NCBI RefSeq assembly: GCF_905163445.1
Contig: NC_053185.1
Coordinates: 20,230,001-20,294,000 of the forward strand
DNA from: Pararge aegeria
Lineage: Eukaryota > Arthropoda > Insecta > Lepidoptera > Nymphalidae
Reading direction: 5' to 3'
DNA: 64,000 nucleotides
Part shown: piece by piece, positions 1 to 11,400 of the stretch
How the letters are laid out: each line of letters starts with the position of its first letter
How positions within the stretch are numbered: the first letter of the stretch is position 1
Position numbers and translations under genes: made by a program
Notes under the pieces: generated by a model
What the model was told of the DNA's origin: nothing
The model's input: only the letters and a program-made list of their open reading frames with translations
The model's database searches: none

Positions 1-268
1 ATATTTATAGTGTTTTGAAAAATAGAATAATGGCCTTTACTAGACTATCAAAGAAACGTATATGATCTATGGGCTCAATGGCAATGGGAACGCGAGTTTG
101 ACTAGATGTATTGGCGGAAAAAAACGTTAGCATGGATTTGAATTAATTAATTAAGAAAAGGAAATAAAGTAAAGTATGCTAATATAACGTTACCAATTGG
201 GAATAGATGATTTACAATGGAAACGATTTACTTCACGAAATTTTGATAACGCGTTTCATTTGCCAAAG

Positions 269-3200
269 GTTCATATGCATCAAATGCGAGCGACGAACCA
301 ACGAGCGACTCGAGAAGTAACGTGGAGTCGGGCACAACCGAGCTGGAAATGAACGTGCGCTCGCTCTCCGTCGTGGTGGTCGGGGCGCGCGGCGACGCGT
401 GCCGCGCGCTCGTGTCGCGCGTGCGCGTGCGCGTCACGGACGAGGCTCCGGGCCGCGACGTGCGCGCCACGCTGGGCGCGCTCGCTCTGGCGGACCTGGC
501 TCCGCGGGCCGTGCTGTGGCGGGAGAGGCTGCGGATGCGAACCAAGCACGCTTTGGATATACACTATCGGAGGTATGAATAGTACATATGTTTTCAAGTG
601 AGTGGTCATTAGAGTTAGTCAATGGCCGATGCGTGCCGAGCGCTCTAGAATACAAGACGAAGCGCCAGGAAGAGGGACTAAAATCCTTCGGTAGGTAAAC
701 TTACTCTTATATATTGTGCCCTTATATATTATAACTTAGATATTGTACCGCCAAACCGTAACCGATCAAATCATCTCTTAATTCAAAATTTCAGGTTTTG
801 CAAGACTTCTACAATTATACTAAACAGTCTTATAAAAATGTTTGAATTAGGATGTTCGATCTCAAGGATGGAATGTCGTCGTCGTTTTCTGCAGGTTGAG
901 CCCAGCGGAGGCGCAGGCGGCCGGCCACGAGACGCACCTGTCGCTGGAGATGGGCCCCGTGACGTACGTGCACACGCGCCGCTTCGTGTTGGAGCTGCAG
1001 GCCTTCGCGAGGGACTTCAGCCTGCTGCGCCGCGTCATCGCGCAGGCGCGGCGGAAGGTGCCCGCATTACTGTTACTCACACGGGCGACGACGGCTTTGC
1101 ATTCAATTCAGATTAAACGTCGGCGTCGAGCAGAAGCTCGAACCGATCTCAGGAACTACTGGTTGCCCTTGCGTTAAAACGTAAATGTGTCGGCGCAGGT
1201 GTCTCGCGCGGCGCGCGGCGCGGCGCGGCCGCAGCGCATGCGGCTGAGCGTGCGCTGCTCGGCGCCCGTCATCGTGCTGCCCGTGTCCGCCCGCAGCCGC
1301 GGCGCGCTGGCGGCCGAGCTGCAGCTGCTGCGCCTCGACAACTGCTTCCGCCGCGCCGGCCAGCCCGGCACCGTCAGCAAGCTGCTCGACGCCACCGCAG
1401 GTACGCTTAGCTGTCCGTCTGCGAGGCGTGCCGCGTCTCGCCTGCAGGACGGAGAGCGAGATTCGTGATTGGTACGGTTTGGTAAACATCCTCGATTGGT
1501 CACACAGCTGAGCGAGAGTTGCTGGACGTGCGCACGGTGCGCGCGGCCGGGCTGTCGCTGTGGTGCGCGCGCGCGGCGCGCGGCTCGGGCGGCGTGCGGC
1601 TGCGGCGCTGCGGCGCGCCGCTGCTGCCCGCGCCGGTGGAGCTCACGCTGCAAGTGGAGAGAAACTGCAGCGACACGCACAACGGTACCATCATTACTTC
1701 GCATAAGAAATCCTTTCCAATCTCCAGTGCCATGTCCGACACCTTATCGGGGGGTGACCGTGCGTTGATAGCAAATATGCAAACGTACTCCCGCATCTAG
1801 GATGTAAATATGAAGTATGGATTACTAAGATGACAGAACTAGAACCTTGATAGTTAATCATAAATTAAAGTAACAGATGTATTGAGGCCATCCTTTCACG
1901 ATTCTGTCTACTTTCATCTTATTTCTATTTATAGACACATTGGTCGAATTTATTTCAGAAGCTTTATATTTATATACAGTGCCCGAGATGACGGTGCATG
2001 GTCGTCTAGCAACTCTGCAAGCGTCATTGGATGCGGCGCAGTACCGTCTCGTGCGGGGAGTGCTGACTCACAACTTAGCCGAGCCCTGCGCGGAGTTACT
2101 CGAGCCGCCTCTCCCTATGATACCCCAAACGCCTCCTGCGCCTTGTCCGGTATGGACTACTTGGTCCCTGCAGTTGGACCTTCAAGATGTGTGCGTGGAG
2201 TTACGTGGTCCTAGAGGCGCTCCGCCGTTGGCCTGCATTAACTTCATCAAGTCCAGGTTGCTACTTGAGACCTACTCGGATTTGGCACAGGATATCGATC
2301 TCGTATCGCAGGTAAAGTACCATGATAGTCTTACGAAATCTTACCAGCAAAGCTTTAAAATTGCTGATCATATACGATCGATTAAAAGCCGAATAAGGTA
2401 AAAAAAATATATAAAGTCAGGCAAGTGTAGCTCTACATTGCCTACACTTGCCTGACTTTATATATTTTTTTTTTGCCTTATGTCTTAATTGTGAAAAATA
2501 ATGAGAAACCCATAGTTTTTGTTTTGTTTATTTTGATGTTTTTTTATCGGTATTATACAAATGAATTTGTTTAAATAAAGATTTGAATGTCATAGATTAT
2601 GACTAAACATCTATACCTACAATGTTTTATGCAAATAAAATAATTGAATTGAATTGAATTTGTAAAACGGCATTCGATTTAAAGTAATCAAGTGTCTTAA
2701 CCGTAAACATATTATACTCTAAAATGCATAGGACCGAATGTATGACTTCAAGCGTTCGTTATCAGAATGATAGAAGATGTTAGAAGTCAACATACAGAAA
2801 ACAGTGTTTTACAGTCAAGTGTAATTATCCTTAAAACCATTTCGCTCAGTCTTGGCTCAGTGGTGCCAAAACTACTGTTTATCTGCCTGCCCCAACTTGT
2901 GAGGTAGATAAGAAGCCTTTGTCCAGTCGTGGGTCAGCGGAGGCTAACGTGCCTTTGTTCCGCAGGAGATCCTCGTGAGCGACATGCGCTATGCAGCCGA
3001 GCCGGCCAACCGGCGCGGCAACGTGTTCAGCCACATCGTGCAGCCCATGCCCGACCACCGGCACAGCGTGCAGGCCGAGGTGCACGCCAGGTGAGACCTG
3101 AGACTACTTGCATTTAACGCATTGCAGGTGAGGTTGAGATTGAGGAAGTGCTCATCAGAATATGTCAGGCCTTCCAGAAAGAGTTTGCAGTTCAATTCTC

Positions 3201-5419
3201 ATAATGACAGTTGACTCTTTGTTCGAATTAAAGTTAGCTTATATAAAGTATTTATTATGGCAGAAACGACGCACAGACGGACAGACGAATGGCAGAGAAC
3301 GTGTCTCGTATGGTATATATTAAATTTTGTTATAAATCTCACGTTCGGACTCTTTAGTAACTATCTTTACTATAAATAAATATACTTTCGCATTGACAAT
3401 ATTTGTTTGAAGTACAATCATAGTAGTGCTCGTTGTAGAGTGCAGCCCTCCGACCCGCATCTAAGCTTTTCATCATTCATTTTTCATTTTATTACGAGAA
3501 AGGAGCGGGGGGTATGGAGGTGATGATTATGGTTTATTTGATATTACTAATGTATTTAAGTTATTATGTATCTCTGGTGGGGTTAAAAAAGAGAGGCTTT
3601 TATTTTTGGGTTTTTCAATTTCTGTCAGAAAACGTCCAGACTCATCAGCGTACACGATCCTGGTGAACAACATGCGCCTGATGGCGATCCTGGACTGGTG
3701 GGAGGCTGCCAACCAGTTCATCATGCAGCCGCCGCCGCCGGCCGTGGACCCCGACCTGCAACATTTGTACTAGAACTTACCTATTTATCTGTGCTCTTTA
3801 AAACTTCAGAAGTATTCTTCATATTTATTATATACAAGATATCGGCCGTTTAAAGTATATAAAGTTTTGTCGAAAACAAGGTGTTTTTTCGAGTTTATAC
3901 GATAAAATATAAGTTTCTATGTTCCAATTTTAAAATTGAAATTAGTGTACTATCAATTAGTCTATTGTAGAAAAAAATACCTAAAACAATAATTCAATTG
4001 ATAAACTTATCTTAACGCTAATCTGTGGCAAATTAAGTGTTGTCAAACATTCACGTTTGGTCTTCCATATAAATTATTTGTTATCATATCAGCTTAAAGA
4101 CATATTACATTTTTATGAGTTATTTAAGCCCTTAGGTTGCACAATAGGCTCTGGAATAAAAAGTTGTCCGTCCACCAGAGAAGAGCTATCGGCGGACAGT
4201 GTGGACGGCGACTGGAGCGGGAGCGGCGCCGGCAGCCCGGCGCCCGCGCCCGACGCCGGCCAGGTGGAGCTCAAGCTCAACATCACGGACTCGCAGCTGG
4301 TGCTGGTCGAAGACGCGTCCTTGTGGGACACCAATGCCGTTATATTGAAGGTGCCTTACCGTATGATGACCATGACGCTTATGGGCGGGGCAAATGGTTC
4401 GGAAGATGCTGTTATATTTAGAAATTGATTGATAATTTAAGTATTCCTATAATGGAGCTATATCTCAATCGAGCTTTCCCTTTTTTAACTTTTAATAGAC
4501 GAGACTGACTGACGCCTTCGATGCAATAATACAAATGTTAATAAAGTGCCAAATCATGTTAATAAAGTTACAGTTTTCGATTAATGTCTATATGCCAATT
4601 GCGCTATAAGTGTCTGAAGGGTGTGCGGTTGTCGGCAGAGCACGACGGTGATCACGTACCGCGCGGCGGACGTGGCGCGGCCCGTGGTGTGCGAGCTCAA
4701 CGAGTTGGAGGTGTTCTCGTGCGTGCTGGGCCTGGAGGAGGAGACGGCGCTGTCCATCGTGGAGCCCGCCGCCGTGCACGCGGCGCTGCACGCCGACCAC
4801 GTGCTGCACGTGCGTGCGAACACATTGCGCTGTGTCTTATACTCCTAGCTCTGACCCGGCACAGGCAGAACTGACAAAAAAATCTCTTACTGGTCCAAAA
4901 CACTGAGAATATCTCTTACGAATAAGCCAAATAAGCATTTTGTGTCAAAATAAAATTAAAATGTAATTCGCCGTATGTATGTATATATAAATAATATCAT
5001 CGCCGTATAATGTAAATAATATCAGTTTTAGGCCTTAGGCCTTTAAAAAAAGAGTCATTTGGTCGCATAAATTAGGAGATCAAGAAAAATTTAACATTAC
5101 GTACCTTTACGCAGGGCAATCGCATAGGTTATATAAGAGGATAAAATTGTTTCTTAATTGGCCCAAGGCTGTTCTGGTTCAATCCGGGACGGAATTCAAT
5201 CAGCTTAATAAACTTATACAATCTACACTAACGAGTGAGGTCAAATTCAAGAATACCTTTTCGACTAAAAAATACACGTTGCAATAGACTTGCAACTGAT
5301 TGTCCCCGTGCTGCAGGTGGCGGTCGGCACGCTCAACTTGCGCCTGTCCTACCACGACATGCGCATGTTCGCGGCCATGCTGCAGTCTCTGCCCGCTCAG
5401 GCTCGGGTCGCGCTCTCAG
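269..5419 (+). other. VPS13D: VPS13D exons 1-10: lipid-transfer rod segment
   Basis: These ten exons encode roughly residues 1-644 of the partial chain. They belong to the repeating beta-groove rod that carries lipids along VPS13 proteins. Recognisable stretches are VHGRLATLQASLDAAQYRLV in exon 5, NITDSQLVLVEDASLWDTNA in exon 8, ELEVFSCVLGLEEETALSIV in exon 9 and LNLRLSYHDMRMFAAML in exon 10, each with a clear animal VPS13D counterpart. Exon 7 runs into an in-frame TAG at 3771-3773 unless the donor GTACTA at 3767 is used. That donor joins in phase to an acceptor at 4177-4178 (CCACCAG). The junction is inferred. Exons 1, 3, 4 and 9 are strongly GC-rich while exon 5 is balanced, so the composition is uneven within one gene. 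Confidence 0.85.
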
Positions 5420-8400
5420 GTTTGTTATTATTGCATTGCTTTAGTCAGTTATCTCAGAAGAATAATGCGGAGTGACCACTAGATGCCACTCGAAATGTAT
5501 TATAAAATAAGTTCGGAGAAGTCTATGAACTTGGTGCTGCAGCCAGTCGTCGCCCGGCTCAGCGGTAGTCCCACGGCAATGCATAGTGGCGGTCGTGGAA
5601 ACCTACAATGAATGAAACGGTCGATATCTATAACCACTCCAATACAAAGATAGATTTATTTCATTTTCTAAACAGGCGTTTAAAAAGTATACCTGAATCT
5701 AAATTTTGGTACTGTATCTCAAATAGTGATTCCCCGTTAACCGATTAACTCGCGCCATCGGTAAAACTGAGTAACCTTTTACTGAAACTGAACGGCAGGC
5801 AAGGCAGACGAAAAACAAGCGGCATCGACAGCGCCCGCAAACAGCGTGCACATGCGGGCGAGTGCGGGCGTGGGGGCGGGCGTGGGGGCGCCGTACGGCG
5901 GCGTGGGCGCGCTGCCGCGCTGGCTGCGCGCGTCGCCCGCCGAGCCGCCGCCGCCGGACGCGCCCGCGCCCTGGGCGCTCGAGGCCGTGCAGGTACTACC
6001 ACATCCACGGACCCTGCCCGATCATTAACTTTTGTGATCCATATTTATTTCTAATGAACTCAACATATGTTGCAAACCAGTTATTTAAAAAAAAAACCTG
6101 AATTTGTTCCTCAATCCTCCTCCGCCTAATACAGTTCAAATAATTAAGCATTGCTATCTATATTTTATGTGACTTCTTAATGTTAGCAACTGCAGTTACG
6201 TCTGGTAGCGAGCAGATCTTCTTTTAAATGCCTACATATTAAAATGAGCTCAAGTAACTTACTTTTATGAAAAATGCTTCCGAATTATTTGCATGTGCGC
6301 TGGGTGATTAAACGTATTTGAAAATTACTTAAAATGATTCAAATGTTTAAACTAGGTGAATGCGGAATGCGTCACGTTGTGTGTGATCGATGATTGCTTA
6401 GACTCGGATGTCCCACTACTAGAAGTTTCTTTGGTGGATTTACAAGTGGAACAGGTAAAGTTATACAATTGAATCCCATTCTCGTTATTTGTATTTTACC
6501 TAAAAATTGCTAACAGGAAAGCAACGGTTGTACTCCCCGTAAATTCATTATAAACATCGCAGCTCGCTATCCTTTTAGCAATTGACGGACGATTTATAGA
6601 GTACACAAGAAAGCAACTATCTTAAATAAAGTGGATCTAAACAATCGGCTAACTAGAAACGGTCATAAATTAGTGATGTCATCATATCGTCTTAGGAAAA
6701 TACAGAAAACCATTGTGGGGCTGAGTATATGCTATTATAACATGATACCGAAAGTAATATTAGATTTACCATTACATAAGTTTAAATAATGTATAAAAAC
6801 ATATTTAATACATTGAGGTTACTATACAATTGATGAATTTCTTCATGACAAGGTTGCCTGGAAGCAAGCCGCTCCGCTTTAATCTCACACAAAATAGAAC
6901 AAAGATTGTTAAGTTGTAAAACGATGTTGGAAAAGAGCAACTGCTGAGTTTTTTGCCGGCTTTTTCTCGGTAGAATCTGCCTTCCGAACCGGTGGTAGAG
7001 TCACTACAAACAGACATACTTGACGTTTCAAAAGTGCTTATATTAGGCCTACTTGAAATAAATGAATATTGAATTTTTTGAATTATGGTACGCTCCGCAC
7101 GCATTCTAATCTGCTAGTTCCAATTATATGTAAACCGTCAAGTATTTACTTCTTGGATCTTTTACTTGAATCTTTATCAATCAATCCGTTACTGCGAATA
7201 GGGGTTTCGTTAAATCCAAAGATTAGAATTAGCTTTCAACCGCTAAATGGAGATAAAGCATTGTATCGCTTACAGCCTTTTTTCAAGCACTTGTATTTAT
7301 GTAGGATTTGCGTAAAGTGGAGGAATCGTTTGAGGATCCTCTGTTGGTGTCGACGCCGGCGAGCGACGTGGCGGGCGCGGCGCCGGGCGGCGCGGGGGCG
7401 GGCCGGCTGCGCGCGCAGCTCAGCGCCGACTACTACAACCGCACTCTGTCCGGGTGGGAGCCCGTCATAGAACCGTGGAGGTAGGGACCACGGGCCTTGT
7501 ACACTGGCGTTACTTCCGTTGACAAATTTCAGTCTTATTGTTGCGCGAATAAAACCGAAAAAGTCAATGCTAAAATCTGTTGTGATTTTAGCACAGTTGA
7601 GTTTTATAAAACAGACATCAACAATTTGATGAAACATTAATGAGCTATGTCGGTTACTTTAGTTTCCGGCGATTGCACTCGAGGCCTTATAAGGCTGATA
7701 GTAAGTGACTACTGGAAAAACACGCACTGTTCGAAAAGTTACATTACATGTCTGCAATGGGCGGAGCACATAGCTTGGAGCATCGATGGACGTTGGGTTT
7801 CAAGGAGCAACGCAACCTCGGATTGGAACGCCGCTTACAGCCTCCCGTATGTTATAAACAAGTGCACGAACCAGTGGACGTCCAATGGTTGGAATGATGA
7901 TAATTAGAGCCAAAATTTGAATTAATTTCCATCATAATGTTCGTCAACCTTTTCGTTGGGCAGGTTCGAATCGAGTTGGGAGTACACGCTGTCGAGCGGC
8001 CTGTCGCTGGGGCGCGTGCAGGTGGACGTGCGCTCGTCGGAAACGCTCGACACCAACGTGACGTCGGCCCTCGTGGACTTGGTGCGGCTCGTCCGCCACA
8101 ACTGGACCTCGGACTATTACGCGCCGCAGGTACGTACTACCTACGTATTCACTTTTTTATAAGCAAAAACAGGAGGGTTTTGTTAGACTTTAGTTTAATA
8201 AAGCTCGTGTTTAATCGCAATCCAGACGGATGTAAATATAGCCAAAAATGAGATTGTCTTCTGTCTTAAGGTCATAAAAAAAAATAACATCAACAGCACG
8301 ATTTGAAACGGTTAACATCAAACACGCAGACTCGGAAAGGTATTGCAAACTCGGTCATGCATAAAAGGAAATAAGACGTATCGGTTTGTGCGAGTTAAGG

Positions 8401-11400
8401 ATGGAAGGAAGTTTAAGATATAGTCGACATCGTGTATTTGTGACGCATTGCATTCGCTTTTGTTAAACAAACTTGCAAGCATAGGTTCATCAGAAAATGC
8501 ATAAAACATTTTTGAATCTTATTTGGCGGGTCGATCTCAAATTGTAACAATTGGTACATACCAAAGCGATCCTAAATCAATAACGTGTGTGGTGTCCATT
8601 CCTACAGGGCTCCATTCTTGGACCCCTTCATTTTTAATATATGTTAATGACATCAGTCATATACCTTTACATGGTGAAGTCTCTTTATATGCTGATGATA
8701 AATGTATATTTTACTATGGACGCTCAATAAATGACCTTATTAAACTAGCGCAAGACGATCTCAATACATTAAAAGAGTGGTTTCAATTCATTACAGATCA
8801 AAGAATCTACTGATGCAAAATATCTAGTACTGATACTAGACTGTCAATTAACTTGGAAATTACATATAAATAACGTAAAATCAACTCTATATTCTCTTTT
8901 AGGATCTCTCTATGGCATCGCCCAATGTCTTGCCCGAAACGCTCTATTAAACATTTACTAATCCCTAGTTAAACCTCACCTTGAATATCTTATAGAAGTA
9001 TGGGGCAGTGCTGCAAAAAGTAACTTACAATGTCTACAAAATAAAATTATCTAAATTCTTTACAAAAAAATATATTACAGTATGAAGTATGTATGTATGA
9101 CAGTATGAAGTATGTATAAATTTACCCTCAAGTTTTTTTTTATATAATTTCGGATTGTTTTGTACGTGCCATTTGTTTGTAGGTTTAATATTACCTACTT
9201 AAAAATAAGTTGTAAATATTCTCATTGAGTGAAATTGTGATTTCTGTTGAGAAAATAAACGTTTTTAACCACATTACGATGCTAATACAGTAAACGACAT
9301 AAAATCCTTAGTTCCTCTGTAAGTCCGAATGAGTGTCTGCAATTAATAAACATATTTTATATCAATAAAAAATTGTATTTGATAAAATAATAAAACTTAT
9401 TGCGCGCACTACCACACACATTATGTCTTTGTCGTTCTCCAACGAATCGTCAGACGTTGACGTCGGAGCAGTCGCCGAAGGGCAGCCCGGCCGGCCACCG
9501 GCGGCGCTCGCCGTTCGTGCCCTACGCGCTGCGCAACCTGACGGGGCAGAGGCTGTGGTTCACCACGCTCACCACTGCTTCCGATGAGTAAGTTTGTTGT
9601 GAACACGCACTTGAGATTGTATTACAATAGCGTTGGTCTTGGCTTATGGATGTAAACAAGACCACCTTTTTATTTTAACACCTACATTTTATATCAAATT
9701 TATTCCAAACCTTTAATGTTTTAATAATTTATAGTAACTTACCTTAGCCGTGTTCTAATAATGTTTGAAAATGATTGTATTATTGTTTATTTCCTTGGAA
9801 TTGTCGCAATTGGTACAGTTTGTACCGCTACAATTAAAACTTTTGTATTCGAGCGCTTATTAAACATCATGCATTGCATGATTTACCCTTAATTCTCTCT
9901 TGCCGATTCTGTGGCTCGCAAAGCGTCGGCGAGCTAACGGTGGATTGCCGCAGGCTGCGCGAGTCGGGCGGCGCGGAGGCGTGCGGGCCGGACGACTCGT
10001 GGGTGATGGTGCGCGGCGGCGACACGGAGCCCTTCTCGTTCGGCGCCCGGCGCGCGCGCGCCCGCCACGCCGCGCCCGCGCCGCTGCTGCGCCTCGTGCT
10101 GCGCCTGGACGGCTGGGCGCCGCCCGACCCCGTGTGCGTCGACCGCGTCGGCGTGTTCTTCCGCCACATCACGCACACGGTAAATGCCAATTCTCCCTAT
10201 CACACCGGCTGCACTCTTGCGGGACGCAGTTTAACTATAACCAGATCTGCACGCGGGCAGAAAACTGCAGAATAGGAAATCTCACTGAGCACGTTTTCGA
10301 TTTGTTTTACACATTGACGAAGTTGCTCAATTGTGCCGTTTAGTGTTTAAAAACGTTTAAAACTATCGTTGTCAGAAAACGGGTGCGGAGGCGCGCGTGG
10401 TGCTGGAGGTGTCGCTGGAGGGCTCGGCGCGCAAGCTGGTCACCGTGCGCTCGGCGCTGCAGCTGCGCAACCAGCTGCCGCACGCCGTGGAGCTGCGGCT
10501 CGACCACGCGCCCGCGCCAGGTGCGCCCACCCCCGCCACCCCCGCCACCCCCACCCTCAGCCGCAAATGCGACTGATTTCTAGCCAATATTAACGATAAA
10601 TTAAACTGGTCAACTCTGCATAAACCTACTCCTCTGATATAAATGAGCAATTTATTTTATAGATCTCTAGAATTTATATAATTTATATTAGATGTTAAAA
10701 ACAAATTATCCTGCGGAAATATTTAATCTAAAAATAATCTTATTTATAAAATGTTAGGGAATGTTTTTATTTTGGTAACATTCGCACTTGAGAAATATGG
10801 GCCTAACTTCTCATACTCATAATATACGCTAGGTTAATATAGAATGAGTCGCCGGTTGAATAAAAAGAGAAGACAGACACAGAAAAAATAAAAATGCAGA
10901 AAGTTTAAATGTATGTGATAGAAGATTAGAAATACATTAATATTCTATAGAATATATGTATGGTTTAGTGTTCAAAAAAGCGGAGACAAATAAGAATATT
11001 TCGCATCGCCCTCTGGCGGTCTATTTTATCTTAAAAAATTCCATCAAAGCCAATATGTCCATATTCGGACATATTGGCTGTGTTCTATAGAAATACCTAT
11101 ATAATTATTTTAAACAATGTTTATCTTGCAACTCGCCATTAAATGAAGTGCCATGACTAATGCATAGCGGTGTGGCACCGTAGAGCGTGCGCTCACGAGC
11201 ATGGCGCACGCGTGGAGCGCGGCGGCGCACGTGCGCACCGCGTGCGCGCGTCTTCAGCGCCGCGCCGCGCTGGCCTGCGCGTCGCCGCTCCGCGTCGCGC
11301 TGAACTACCCCATATTTGTCAACTGCGGTGACTCCCACGACCCGGCCGCATTCGCAACTTACCTATTGACTTCAATATTACTGGCAAATTTAAAAGAAAA

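Larger units (their letters stand above)
6356..8129 (+). other. VPS13D: VPS13D exons 12-14: segment between UBA position and VAB domain
   Basis: Exon 12 (6356-6454), exon 13 (7305-7480) and exon 14 (7964-8129) encode about residues 710-856. Exon 13 carries the VPS13 hallmark ADYYNRTLSGWEPVIEPW and exon 14 continues WEYTLSSGLSLGRVQVDV and ETLDTNVTSALVDLVRLV. The exon 13 donor after TGGAG and the exon 14 acceptor at 7961-7963 restore an Arg codon across the intron. The intron between exons 12 and 13 is interrupted by a LINE fragment, which explains its length relative to neighbours. Confidence 0.88.

Noticed and set aside
1103..1704. Reverse-strand frames of 128 and 176 codons over VPS13D exons 3 and 4
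   Set aside because: They cross introns and are His/Arg/Ala-rich antisense shadows without any recognisable domain.
3771..3773. In-frame TAG as the possible true end of a gene at 3773
   Set aside because: The downstream exons continue the same protein in phase through to 24168, so this stop is more likely intronic beyond a weak donor.
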